In this document: positions 52,245-60,801 of the stretch, piece by piece
Layout of the letters: each line of letters starts with the position of its first letter
Position numbering within the stretch: position 1 is the stretch's first letter
Source: Thermaerobacter sp. PB12/4term
GTDB lineage: Bacteria > Bacillota > Sulfobacillia > Thermaerobacterales > Thermaerobacteraceae
DNA length: 64,000 nt
Reading direction: 5' to 3'
Assembly: GCF_003403315.2 (NCBI RefSeq)
Contig: NZ_CP048407.1
Location: forward strand, 1,674,001 to 1,738,000
The notes under the pieces: generated by a model
Seen by the model: only the letters and a program-made list of their open reading frames with translations
Told to the model about the DNA's origin: nothing
Database searches by the model: none
Made by a program: the position numbers and the translations under genes

Positions 52245-53459
52245 TCAGGTCAGGGACAGGATCAGGCGGTTGGGATCGTCCACCGTCTCCCGCTGGGTGA
52301 TCATGTCGACGATCTTCTTGCGCGCCCGCAGGTCGCCGATCAACACCGCCCCGACCAGCCGGCCGTCCAGGAAGAACAGGCGCTGGTACTGGCGGTTCTC
52401 CCAGTCGACGTGGGAGACGGCCTCCACCTCGGGGTGGTTCTCGGGGGTGGCGCCGATGGCCGTGATCTTCGAGTCGAACAGGCCGCTGGAATAGACGGGC
52501 ACCTCGCGGTAGGGCCGGTTGGCCCCCACCATGTTGGCGCCCACCACACGGCCATGGGTCATGGCGTTGTTCCACGTGCCCATCTGGTTGTGCCGCCCGA
52601 TGAACACGTCGAAGAAGCGGGCCACGTCCCCGGCGGCGTAGATCCCCGGCACGCTGGTCTCCAGCCGCTCGTTGGTCACCACGCCGCCCTGGACTTCGAC
52701 CCCGCTGCCCTCAAGCAGCTCCGTGTAGAAGTCCAGGCCCAGGCCGCAGCCGACCATGTCGGCCTCGATGGTCTGCCCGCCGGTGGTGGTCACGGCCTTG
52801 ACGGTGCCGCCGGCGGCGTGGACCTGGGCCACCTCTTCGCCGTAGAGGATCTCGATTCCGTGGTCCCGGGCCAGGAGGTCCACCAGCCGGCCGCCGTCCT
52901 CGTCCAGGATGCGGCGCAGCCAGCGGGGGCCGCGGATCAGCCACACCACCTCGAGGCCGCGGCGGCGGAACCCTTCGGCCAGCTCGTAGGCGATGAAGCT
53001 TCCCCCCACCACCACGGCCCGCCGGGCGGTGGCAAAGCGCTCGACGATCTGGCGGGTGTCGTCCAGGGTCTGAAAATAGTAGACGCCGGGAGTTTCGGCG
53101 CCCGGCGCGGGCAGGGGCCGCGGCCGGCCCCCGGTGGCGATCAGCAGCCGGTCATAGGGAAAGGTCTCGCCCGCCTCGGTCACCACGACCCTCTCGTCCG
53201 GGTGGACCGAAACCACCCGCGTCTCCAGGCGCAGGTCGATGCCCTTTTCGGCGTGCTGCTCCACCGACCGCATGAAGACCTTGTCTTCGGACACCGTGCC
53301 CTTGAGATAGTGGGGCAGGGAGACCCGGTTGTAGAGCGGGTAGGGCTCGGCCGCCAGCAGGGTGACCTGGCTCTGGGGCTCAAGCTTCTTGATGGTCTCG
53401 GCCGCCGTGGTGCCGGCGACACCGTTGCCTACGATGACATATCGCTTCGAGTCGGCCAT
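52245..53459 (-). CDS. NAD(P)H/FAD-dependent oxidoreductase (rubredoxin/nitrite-reductase-like)
   Basis: This 404-residue two-dinucleotide-fold flavoprotein has the FAD motif VIVGNGVAGTTAAETI at the N-terminus, the NAD(P) motif AVVVGGSFIAYELAEGFRRR in the middle, and YAAGDVARF for the FAD ribityl contact. The family includes ferredoxin/rubredoxin reductases and the FAD part of nitrite reductase. The ATG at 53459 follows GGAGGAG, and a good promoter lies 140 bp upstream. It sits beside korAB but is separately transcribed; a link to ferredoxin redox balance is possible. The electron acceptor is unknown. Confidence 0.88.
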   Translation of the reverse strand: MADSKRYVIVGNGVAGTTAAETIKKLEPQSQVTLLAAEPYPLYNRVSLPHYLKGTVSEDKVFMRSVEQHAEKGIDLRLETRVVSVHPDERVVVTEAGETFPYDRLLIATGGRPRPLPAPGAETPGVYYFQTLDDTRQIVERFATARRAVVVGGSFIAYELAEGFRRRGLEVVWLIRGPRWLRRILDEDGGRLVDLLARDHGIEILYGEEVAQVHAAGGTVKAVTTTGGQTIEADMVGCGLGLDFYTELLEGSGVEVQGGVVTNERLETSVPGIYAAGDVARFFDVFIGRHNQMGTWNNAMTHGRVVGANMVGANRPYREVPVYSSGLFDSKITAIGATPENHPEVEAVSHVDWENRQYQRLFFLDGRLVGAVLIGDLRARKKIVDMITQRETVDDPNRLILSLT

Positions 53460-53599
53460 CGACGCTCCTCCTCGCCGCCCCCGGCGGGCGCCGAGGGCGG
53501 CGCCCCGCGGGGCGGCCACCCGGGCTCCGCGGGACCGGCCACCTGGGGCCGGTTCGTCCCGCGCCCGTCACCCGGCGCGCCGGTATGCAGACCACATCC

Positions 53600-53628
53600 A
53601 TTATGTTGGTCTGTCGTGGGCAGCGCAA
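53600..53628 (-). promoter_or_regulatory. Sigma-A promoter of the FAD oxidoreductase gene
   Basis: Minus strand TTGCGC (53628-53623), a 17-nt spacer and CATAAT (53605-53600). Start point near 53593; leader of about 135 nt. Confidence 0.6.
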
Positions 53629-53742
53629 CCAATCGCCCGTCCCCTGTAGCCCTACGCCGCGGGATCCCGTGGCGGCCGCCTCCGCCATCCCCCTGCCCCC
53701 TGGCCCCCGGTTCCCGGTCAGGGCTGCAGGATCTTGAACCGG

Positions 53743-54645
53743 TCAGGGGTGCAGGATCTGGGACAGGAAGCGCCGGGCCCGCTCGTGGGCCGGCTCGCGG
53801 AAGAACCGGTCGGGCGGCGCTTCCTCGAGGAGCATGCCCTCGTCCATGAACACGATGCGGTCGGCCACCTCCCGCGCAAAGCCCACCTCGTGGGTGACCA
53901 CCAGCATGGTCATGCCCGAGGCGGCCAGCTCCCGCATCACGTCCAGGACTTCTTTGATCATCTCCGGGTCCAGGGCGGAGGTGGGCTCGTCGAACAGCAT
54001 GATGCGCGGCTGCATGGCCAGGGCCCGGGCGATGGCCACCCGCTGCTGCTGGCCGCCCGACAGCTGGGCGGGGTACTTGTGGGCATGGTCCGCCAGGCCC
54101 ACCCGCGCCAGCAGCTCCCGAGCCAGTTCCTCCGCCCGGCGGCGGGGCCACTTGCGCACCCAGATGGGGCCCAGGGTCACGTTCTGCAACGCCGTCAGGT
54201 GGGGGAACAGGTTGAACTGCTGGAAGACCATGCCCACCTCCCGGCGCACCGCCTCGATCCGGTGCAGGTCGGGCCCCAGTTCGATGCCGTCCACGACGAT
54301 GCGGCCGCGCTGGATGGGCTCTAGGGCATTGATGGTCCGGATCAGGGTCGACTTGCCCGAACCCGAGGGGCCCATGATCACCACCACCTCGCCGGGCTGG
54401 ACCTGAAGGCTCACCCCTTTGAGCACGTGGACAATACCGAACCACTTGTGGACGTCTTCGCAGATCACCATGGGCTGGGCCCCGCCTGCCGGCGCCGTGC
54501 CACCCGCCGCGGCCGGCGTCGCCGTACCGCCGGTCTCCGCCGCCCGGCCCGTCGCCGGGAATGCGGTTCCGCCGCGTCCTTCCGGCCCCGTGGCACCCGG
54601 CCGGTCGCCGTTCCGGGCGCCCTCACTGGCCATGCCCTTGGGCAT
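53743..54645 (-). CDS. Polar amino acid ABC transporter ATP-binding protein (GlnQ/AapP-like)
   Basis: This 300-residue ATPase powers amino-acid uptake. Walker A GPSGSGKST, Q-loop VFQQFNLFPHLTALQNV, signature LSGGQQQRVAIARAL, Walker B IMLFDEPTSALDPE and the switch His in VVTHEVGFA are all present and match the PAAT family. The first 55 residues are a Gly/Ala/Pro/Thr-rich extension absent from homologues; the ABC core starts at MVICEDVHKWFG. I use ATG 54645; an adjacent GTG (54648) and an ATG at 54633 are alternatives. It is the last gene of the transporter operon. Confidence 0.95.
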   Translation of the reverse strand: MPKGMASEGARNGDRPGATGPEGRGGTAFPATGRAAETGGTATPAAAGGTAPAGGAQPMVICEDVHKWFGIVHVLKGVSLQVQPGEVVVIMGPSGSGKSTLIRTINALEPIQRGRIVVDGIELGPDLHRIEAVRREVGMVFQQFNLFPHLTALQNVTLGPIWVRKWPRRRAEELARELLARVGLADHAHKYPAQLSGGQQQRVAIARALAMQPRIMLFDEPTSALDPEMIKEVLDVMRELAASGMTMLVVTHEVGFAREVADRIVFMDEGMLLEEAPPDRFFREPAHERARRFLSQILHP

Positions 54646-54769
54646 CACCCGTCTCGCCTCCCTCCCGGTCGCCGCCAGCGGCGGGCCCGCGCCCCTCCGG
54701 CCGGCGCCCCCGGCCTGCCGGGGCGACCCGCCGTCCTATGGGCGGGGGTCCTTGAACCCGCCGGGGGGC

Positions 54770-55897
54770 TCAGCGCTCCCCCACGCCCAGACGCCGCTCC
54801 AGCCGCCGGCTGGCCAGCGACATGCCGTAGCAGAAGACCCAGTACACCGCGGCCACGAAGGCGTACATCTCCACGTGCCGGCCCAGGTAGGAGGGGTTCG
54901 ACAGCACGCTCTGGGCGACACCGACGAACTCCAGCAGGCCCCACACTGCTACCAGCGACGTGTCCTTGAACAGGCTGATGAACTGGCCCACCAGCGCGGG
55001 GATCACCGCCCGCAGGGCCTGGGGCAGGATGATCAGCAGCACCGCCTGGGTTCCCGTCAGGCCCAGGGCCTGGGCGGCCTCCACCTGCCCGCGGGGCACG
55101 CCTTGCAGGCCGCCGCGCACCGCCTCGGCCACGTACGCCGCGGTGAACAGCACGAGCCCGGCCGCCGCCCGGGTGACCAGGTCCGGCCGGACCGACGGCG
55201 GCAGGAACAGCGGCAGCGCCGTCATGGAGAAAAACAGCACCACCATGAGCGGCGTGCCGCGCACCAGCTCGATGTAGGCGATGGACAGCGCCCGGACCAC
55301 GGGCAGGGAGCTGACGCGGCCCAGGGCCAGCAGCACCCCCAGCGGAAAGGACAGGGTGATGCCGGCCACCGCCAGCACCAGGGTCAGGATCAACCCGTAC
55401 CCCGTGCCCGCGCCGCCTTGTCGCGGCACCGACAGCACCAGGACCATGGCCGCCGGCACCAGCACGACCCAGGCCGCCACCACCGGCATCTGGGCGCGCC
55501 GCCAGCGGGCCGGCCCGGCCCACGCCAGGCCGCTGACCACCGCCAGCACCGCCAGCAGCACCAGGGCGGCCACCACCCGCCACAGCTGGTCGCGGGGGTA
55601 GGCGCCCACCAGCAGGAGCAGCAGGTTGTCGGTCACCACGTCCCACCGGGCCCGGACCAAGGCCCAGGACAGGACCGCCCGGCCGGCCAGGGCCAGGATG
55701 GCCAGGGCCACCAGCGTGAGCAGGCCGTGATACCAGCTGGCCAGCAGGTTCTGGCGCGCCCAGGCGGCGGCCCGCTGCGGCCAGGGCGCCCGGGGCGGCG
55801 GCACCACCACCGTGGTTCCGGCAGGGCCGGCCTGCCCTGCCGCCGGCCGGCCCGGTGCCGGTTCGGGCAGGGCAGGACCCGTCGCGGGTTCGTCCAT
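54770..55897 (-). CDS. Amino acid ABC transporter permease (AapM-like)
   Basis: This 375-residue inner-membrane permease has about eight hydrophobic helices. The C-terminal BPD_transp_1 domain has the PAAT pattern YIELVRGTPLMVVLFF, YVAEAVRGGLQGVPRGQVEAA and the EAA loop EAAQALGLTGTQAVLLIILPQALR. The longer N-terminal half, with extra helices, is typical of AapM. The ATG at 55897 directly follows the stop of the upstream permease (TAGATG). Confidence 0.94.
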   Translation of the reverse strand: MDEPATGPALPEPAPGRPAAGQAGPAGTTVVVPPPRAPWPQRAAAWARQNLLASWYHGLLTLVALAILALAGRAVLSWALVRARWDVVTDNLLLLLVGAYPRDQLWRVVAALVLLAVLAVVSGLAWAGPARWRRAQMPVVAAWVVLVPAAMVLVLSVPRQGGAGTGYGLILTLVLAVAGITLSFPLGVLLALGRVSSLPVVRALSIAYIELVRGTPLMVVLFFSMTALPLFLPPSVRPDLVTRAAAGLVLFTAAYVAEAVRGGLQGVPRGQVEAAQALGLTGTQAVLLIILPQALRAVIPALVGQFISLFKDTSLVAVWGLLEFVGVAQSVLSNPSYLGRHVEMYAFVAAVYWVFCYGMSLASRRLERRLGVGER

Positions 55898-57076
55898 CTA
55901 CGCCACCCCCCGCCGCAGCGACCGGTTGTACAGGTTCATCAGCAGGGACGTCAGCAGGCTGAAGGCCAGGTAGGTGGCGCCGACCAGCAGCAGCATCTCC
56001 AGGGTCCGGCCCGTCTGGTTGACGATGGTGCTGCTCACGTTCAGCAGGTCGGGGAACGCCACCGCCATGGCCAGACTGGAGTTCTTGATCAGGTTGAGGT
56101 ACTGGCTGGTCAGGGGCGGCACGATGATCCGGAGGGCCTGGGGGAACACCACCAGGCGCTGCACCAAAAAAGGCGAGAGCCCCAGCGACCGGGCCGCCTC
56201 CCACTGGCCCCGGGGAACGGCCAGGACGCCGCCCCGCACCACCTCGGCGATGAAGGCTCCGGTGTAGATCACCAGCGCCAGCAGTAGGGCGGTAAACTCC
56301 GCGGACAGCATGAGGCCGCCCTGGAAGTTGAACCGGGCCAGCTGGGGCCGCTCCAGCACCAGGGCCGGGCCCGCGGGGAGGATCACGGCTGCCAGACCGC
56401 CCGCCGCCAGCAGGCCCAGGGCAACCAGGCCCGGCCTGGTTTCCCGGCCTTCCTCCAGCCGCTTGCGCAGGAGGATCCGGTACGCCGTCACCGCTGCCAC
56501 CAGGGCCAGCCCCAGGATGGCCACCGCCGTAGGGAAGCCCGGACCGGGCCGCGGGGCCGGCAGCACCAGTCCCCGGTTCATCAGGAACACGGACCCCGGA
56601 AGGGCCAGGGCCTGGCTGGCCGGCGGGAGGGTGTAGACGATGGCGCCGTACCAGAAGAAGAGCTGCAGCAGCAGGGGCGTGTTGCGGGTCAACTCCACGT
56701 ACAGGGAGGCCAGGAGCCGCACCAGCCCGTTGGCGGACAGGCGAGCCAGCCCCGCCACCACCCCCACCGCCGTCGCCAGGACGACCCCCAGCACGGCCAC
56801 CCGCAGGGTGTTGACCAGGCCGGCCAGGAAAGCGCGGCCGTAGGGGTCCGTCGCCTGGTAGGGGATCGAGCTTTCCCCGATGGCAAAGGAGGCGGGATGG
56901 CGCAAGAAGTCGAAGCCGGGCGTGATGCCCAGTTGCTGCAGGTTGCGCTGGACGTTGCCGAAAAGGTAGACACCCGCTGCTACGGTAACCAGCACCACGG
57001 CCAGCTGAAGGAGCAGCCTCCGCAGGCGGATGTCACCCACCCCGGACCGCACCCGTCGGGTGGGCCGTGCCGTCAT
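55898..57076 (-). CDS. Amino acid ABC transporter permease (AapQ-like)
   Basis: This 392-residue permease forms a heterodimer with the next gene product. It has YVELTRNTPLLLQLFFWYG, AFIAEVVRGGVLAVPRGQWEAA and the EAA loop EAARSLGLSPFLVQRLVVFPQALR. Between helices is a large loop region (residues 85-240), as in AapQ. The ATG at 57076 follows GAGGAGGGGGG. Confidence 0.94.
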   Translation of the reverse strand: MTARPTRRVRSGVGDIRLRRLLLQLAVVLVTVAAGVYLFGNVQRNLQQLGITPGFDFLRHPASFAIGESSIPYQATDPYGRAFLAGLVNTLRVAVLGVVLATAVGVVAGLARLSANGLVRLLASLYVELTRNTPLLLQLFFWYGAIVYTLPPASQALALPGSVFLMNRGLVLPAPRPGPGFPTAVAILGLALVAAVTAYRILLRKRLEEGRETRPGLVALGLLAAGGLAAVILPAGPALVLERPQLARFNFQGGLMLSAEFTALLLALVIYTGAFIAEVVRGGVLAVPRGQWEAARSLGLSPFLVQRLVVFPQALRIIVPPLTSQYLNLIKNSSLAMAVAFPDLLNVSSTIVNQTGRTLEMLLLVGATYLAFSLLTSLLMNLYNRSLRRGVA

Positions 57077-57278
57077 AAACCCCCCTCCTCTTGACCAGAA
57101 AACGCGGGATCTGCGGACGCCCCTGACGCCCGGCGGCGTGGCCCGGCGGCTCCGGGCCCGCGTCCTGGGCCGGCACCGCTGCTCGCCGCGGCGGCGGATC
57201 GGCCGAACCTCTGGGGGCCCGCAGCGCCGGGGCCAGCGGAACGGGCCCGAGGCGACCACGCCGGGCGCCTGCCCGGAT

Positions 57279-57320
57279 GCCGCTGGCGGCGGGAACCGCC
57301 ACGTTCCCGCCGCCAGCGGC
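57279..57320 (-). repeat. 18-bp intercistronic hairpin after the binding-protein gene
   Basis: A perfect 18-bp inverted repeat (arms 57279-57296 and 57303-57320, 6-nt loop) begins 9 nt after the binding-protein stop. There is no U-run. In ABC operons such structures stabilise the upstream mRNA so that the binding protein is made in excess over permeases; that role is inferred. Confidence 0.85.
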
Positions 57321-57328
57321 CCGCGGCA

Positions 57329-58438
57329 TCAGCGGAAGGGCGGCGAGTAGAGGAGACCACCGTTGGTCCAGAGCTCGTTGAGGCCCCGCTCCAGCTTGAA
57401 GGGCGTGTCGGGTCCCAGGTTGCGCTCGTAGATCTCGCCGTAGTTGCCCACGTGCTTGATCACCCGGTAGGCGAAGTCGTTGCTGATGCCCAGGCCCTTG
57501 CCCAGCTCGCCCTCGACACCCAGGAAGCGCCGAATGTCCGGGTTGTCGCTGTTCTTGAACTGGTCCACGTTCTGCGAGTTGATGCCGAACTCCTCGGCCT
57601 GGATGGTAGCGAAGACGATCCACTTCACCACGTCGAACCAGGTCGAGTCGTTGTTCTTGACGGCCGGTCCCAGCGGCTCCTTGGACAGCATCTCGTCCAG
57701 GATCACGTGGTTGTCAGGATCCGAGAGGACCGCCCGCCGCCCGGCCAGCTGCGACTTGTCGCTGGTCACCGCATCGCAGCCGCCCGATTCATAGGTAGCA
57801 TAGAGCTGGTCCGCATCTTCGAAGGTCTTGGGCGTGAAGCTGGCGCCCAGGGCGCGCATCCGGTCGGTCAGCACCATCTCGTTGGTCGTGCCGCTCAGCA
57901 CGCAGATGGTGGCGCCGTCCAGGTCCGCCAGGCTCTTGACGTTGCGGTCCTTGCGGACCATCACGCCCCCGCCGTCGTAGAAGGTGGTGGGCAGGAACTC
58001 CATGCCGTTGACGGTGTCCCGCCCCAGGGTCCAGGTGGTGTTGCGGATCAGGACGTCCACCTCGCCGGACTGGACGGCGGTGAACCGCTCCTGGGCGCTG
58101 AGGGGCCGGAACTCCACGGCGTTGGGATCATCAAACAGGGCCGCGGCGATGGCGCGGCAGAAGTCCGCATCGAAGCCCGTCATCTGGCCGCTGGGATCGA
58201 GGTAGCTAAACCCCGGCAGCTGGCCGTTGACCCCGCAGATCAGCTTGCCCCGGCTGAGCACCACCTGTAGCCGGCTCTGCCCCGCCTGGTCCCCCGTTCC
58301 CCCGCTGCCGCCGCTTCCGCCGCCGGACGAACCGGCCGGCTGCGAGCCGCCGCTGGAGCAGGCCGCCGCCACCAGGGCGACCGCCGCCACCAGTGCGGCG
58401 GTGGCCAGCCGAATGCGCCGTAACGACAAAAAGACCAC
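57329..58438 (-). CDS. Amino acid ABC transporter substrate-binding lipoprotein (AapJ-like)
   Basis: This 369-residue periplasmic-type binding protein is anchored by a lipobox (ALVAAVALVAAAC, cleavage before Cys), followed by a Ser/Gly linker of about 30 residues. The SBP_bac_3 domain has LICGVNGQLPGFSYLD, GFDADFCRAIAAALFDD, DVLIRNTTWTLGRD and GDYG-equivalent GNYGEIYERNLG at the end, which is the AapJ/BztA pattern for general L-amino acids. GTG 58438 is the outer start; TTG 58429 has a better-placed GGGGGTGG site. First gene of the four-gene transporter operon; the ligand is inferred. Upstream (minus strand) TTGACC near 58544 is a weak promoter candidate. Confidence 0.94.
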   Translation of the reverse strand: MVFLSLRRIRLATAALVAAVALVAAACSSGGSQPAGSSGGGSGGSGGTGDQAGQSRLQVVLSRGKLICGVNGQLPGFSYLDPSGQMTGFDADFCRAIAAALFDDPNAVEFRPLSAQERFTAVQSGEVDVLIRNTTWTLGRDTVNGMEFLPTTFYDGGGVMVRKDRNVKSLADLDGATICVLSGTTNEMVLTDRMRALGASFTPKTFEDADQLYATYESGGCDAVTSDKSQLAGRRAVLSDPDNHVILDEMLSKEPLGPAVKNNDSTWFDVVKWIVFATIQAEEFGINSQNVDQFKNSDNPDIRRFLGVEGELGKGLGISNDFAYRVIKHVGNYGEIYERNLGPDTPFKLERGLNELWTNGGLLYSPPFR

Positions 58439-58701
58439 CCCCAGGAAACTGGTGCGTTGAGGAATCCCGCGGGCCCAGGGACATCAATCGGCCCGCCGCC
58501 GCCGGAATTCGGCGATAGATCCTTGTTTTCGGCAGAAACCGGTCAAGCCCTGCTGCTGCCAGCAGCCGGGCGACTGTTTTCGGCCGCCCCTGGGCCGCCA
58601 GGCGGCGGTCCCGCGCCTGCAGCACAGGACCGGACAGGCACCCGCGGATGGCTGGTTCGGCGGATCGGCCCGGTTCGGCGGGACGGCGGCTTCCCGCAGG
58701 C

Positions 58702-58730
58702 TTGTAATCCAGCCGGCCGGCATGTATAAA
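58702..58730 (+). promoter_or_regulatory. Sigma-A promoter of the proC T-box leader
   Basis: TTGTAA (58702-58707), a 17-nt spacer and TATAAA (58725-58730), in a locally AT-rich spot. Start point about 58737. Confidence 0.7.
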
Positions 58731-58736
58731 TATCCG

Positions 58737-59227
58737 AAAGCACCATATCCGGCTCTGGCGATGACGGGACCCGGAGGTACCCCCACGGCCGGGACAGAGA
58801 GCCGGCCCCGGCGGCTGCAAGGGCCGGCCCGGCCCGGTGCCTCGACCCACCCCTGAGCCGTGCGGCAACGGCCGTGTTCGCCTTGCAGGACGAACCGCCG
58901 CAGGAAGAACCGGCCCGAACCGCACCGGCGCCCGCCCGTTACGCGGGCCAGGGGATGGCGCCATCCCGCCATCCCTCAAGACCGGATGGCTGGCAGGTCA
59001 GGCGGCTGGCAGGCCTGCCGCCGGCGGCCGCCACGGGTGGTCGACCCCGGCCCGGATCGGGCGGGTCGTCGCAGTCGGCCCCCCTTCGCCCCGGCTCCGT
59101 CGCTCCTTCGCCATCGAGCCTGGCGGGGAGGGCGCGGCACGGATCGGACCACGCCCTGCCGCGACCGGCCGTCCGGTGAAGCAAGGTGGTACCGCGGTAC
59201 CCCCGCCCTTGCAGGGCGGGGGTTTTT
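58737..59227 (+). ncRNA. T-box leader of proC with CCC (Pro) specifier
   Basis: Stem I motifs are clear: GATGACGGGACC and GGAGGTACC near the base and CAGAGAGCCGGCC in the middle. The specifier region CGACCCACCCCTGAGC places CCC (proline) at 58846-58848, followed by the expected purine and CCCCTGAG. The T-box sequence AGCAAGGTGGTACCGCGG lies at 59180-59197 and is followed by a terminator. Uncharged tRNA-Pro should therefore induce proC. The 330-nt linker between specifier and T-box is long. Confidence 0.94.
59199..59227 (+). terminator. Intrinsic terminator of the proC T-box leader
   Basis: ACCCCCGCCCT pairs with AGGGCGGGGGT around a TGC-type loop and is followed by TTTTT, 130 nt before the proC ATG. 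Confidence 0.93.
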
Positions 59228-59357
59228 GATTCCCCGGAGCGGCGGCACCGGGACAGCCCCTGCGGGGCTTGCTGAACCTGGGGCGGCCGCCCGCCCGGAC
59301 AAACCGAGGCGCGAAGCACACCCGAAGCAGCAAGCACATCCCAGGGAGGTGGCCTCC

Positions 59358-60311
59358 ATGACCGGCCTTGACATCCCGGTGGCCCTCATCGGTGCCGGCA
59401 AGATGGCCGAATGCCTGATCGCCGGCTGGGTCGATGCCGGGTTCGACCCCAAGGCCCTGGCCGTGACCAACCGGCGAAACGACCAGCGGCTGGCCGAACT
59501 GGCGGCCCGGTACGGCGTCCGGGCGGAACGCGACAAGGGTGCCGTGCTGGCCGGCGCCCAGGTGGTGCTGATGGCGGTCAAGCCCGCCGACATGGCGGTG
59601 GCGCTGGAGCAGGTGGCGCCCTACCTGGATCCCGAGGCGGTGGTGGTGTCGGTGGCGGCGGGCATCCGGCTGGAGGACATGGCCCGCCGCTTGCCGGGTC
59701 GCCGGCACCTGGTGCGGGCGATGCCCAACACGGCCAGCCGCTTGCGCCAGTCGGTCACGGCCCTCTGCGCCGCGCCCGCGTGCAGCGAGGAAGCCTTTGC
59801 CAAGGCCCGGCGGCTCTTCGACCTGGTGGGGGCCACCGTCGAGGTGGACGAACCGGCCTTCGATGCCGTCACGGCCCTGAGCGGCAGCGGCCCCGCCTAC
59901 GTCTACCTGCTGGTGGAGGCCATGCTGGCGGCCGCCCATGACCTGGGCCTCCCCGCCGAGGTGGCGCGCCAGCTGGCGGTCTGGACGGTGGTAGGGGCGG
60001 GCAGCATGCTGCGGGATACCGGCCTGCCGCCCGAGGAACTGCGCCGCCAGGTGACCTCCCCCAACGGCACCACCGCCGCCGCCCTGGCGGTGCTGGAAGA
60101 GATGGCGGTGCCCGACGCCGTGCGGCGGGCCGTCCACCGGGCCGCTGCCCGCTCGGCCGAACTGGCTGCCCTGATCGCGGCGGCCGGCCCGGCCGCGACG
60201 GTCGATGCCGCGGCATCCTTCGCCGGTGCTGCCGCCGGCCACCCCGGCCACCCGGGGGACCCCGGCCACGCCGGCCACGCCGGAACAGGCGGCGCCACCC
60301 GGGACCGTTGA
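59358..60311 (+). CDS. proC: Pyrroline-5-carboxylate reductase
   Basis: This 317-residue NAD(P)H enzyme makes proline from pyrroline-5-carboxylate. The Rossmann motif is LIGAGKMAECLIAGW. The C-terminal signature is ALSGSGPAYVYLLVEAMLAAA, with TSPNGTTAAAL near residue 235. The last 45 residues are an Ala/Gly tail with GHPG and GHAG repeats, absent from homologues. The ATG at 59358 follows GGGAGGTGG. It is transcribed from its own promoter through a proline T-box. Confidence 0.96.
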   Translation: MTGLDIPVALIGAGKMAECLIAGWVDAGFDPKALAVTNRRNDQRLAELAARYGVRAERDKGAVLAGAQVVLMAVKPADMAVALEQVAPYLDPEAVVVSVAAGIRLEDMARRLPGRRHLVRAMPNTASRLRQSVTALCAAPACSEEAFAKARRLFDLVGATVEVDEPAFDAVTALSGSGPAYVYLLVEAMLAAAHDLGLPAEVARQLAVWTVVGAGSMLRDTGLPPEELRRQVTSPNGTTAAALAVLEEMAVPDAVRRAVHRAAARSAELAALIAAAGPAATVDAAASFAGAAAGHPGHPGDPGHAGHAGTGGATRDR

Positions 60312-60480
60312 AGCCCGGCCAGGCGGCGTGGTGTACCATGGAAGGGTGAACCCGGGCTCTCCAGGGAGACGGGCCTTCAGGACCGTGCTCCCATGGCGGT
60401 TCAGGGCCCGGACCGGATGGGGCGGCGGTGCGGCCTGGCCCGGGGTCTGGGCCGCAGCCTGGTCGGGGGGAGACATGGGA

Positions 60481-60801
60481 ATGCCCCAGCGTCTTGACGA
60501 GCCGGCCATCCAGGAGCGGCTGGCGTCCCTGCCGGGGTGGGAGCGCCAGGGCCACACCCTCCGCCGGGTGTACCGGCTGGCTTCCTTCCGGGACGCCGTC
60601 TTCTTCGTGGGCGTGGTGGCCGGGCTGGCCGAAGGGATGAACCACCATCCCGACATCGACATCCGTTACCGGCAGGTCACCCTGGCCCTGACGACCCACA
60701 GCGCCGGGGGCCTCACCGATCTGGACTTCGCCCTGGCCGAGGCCATCGACCGCCACACCGCCCGCTGGCGGGGTGCGGCCGGGGAAGGATCGGGCCCATG
60801 A
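60481..60801 (+). CDS. Pterin-4a-carbinolamine dehydratase
   Basis: This 106-residue PCD/DCoH-fold protein has the active-site motif EGMNHHPDIDIRYRQVTLAL followed by THSAGGLTDLDFALA. In bacteria without aromatic hydroxylases such proteins may repair pterins or assist Moco enzymes. The ATG at 60481 is favoured over ATG 60475 because GGGGGGAG is then 8 nt away. Its stop overlaps the next start as ATGA. Confidence 0.93.
   Translation: MPQRLDEPAIQERLASLPGWERQGHTLRRVYRLASFRDAVFFVGVVAGLAEGMNHHPDIDIRYRQVTLALTTHSAGGLTDLDFALAEAIDRHTARWRGAAGEGSGP

Noticed and set aside
49451-53849. Very long + strand open frames opposite korAB and the FAD oxidoreductase
   Set aside because: Stop-free antisense frames are expected at this base composition; the minus-strand genes carry all recognisable motifs, promoters and ribosome sites.
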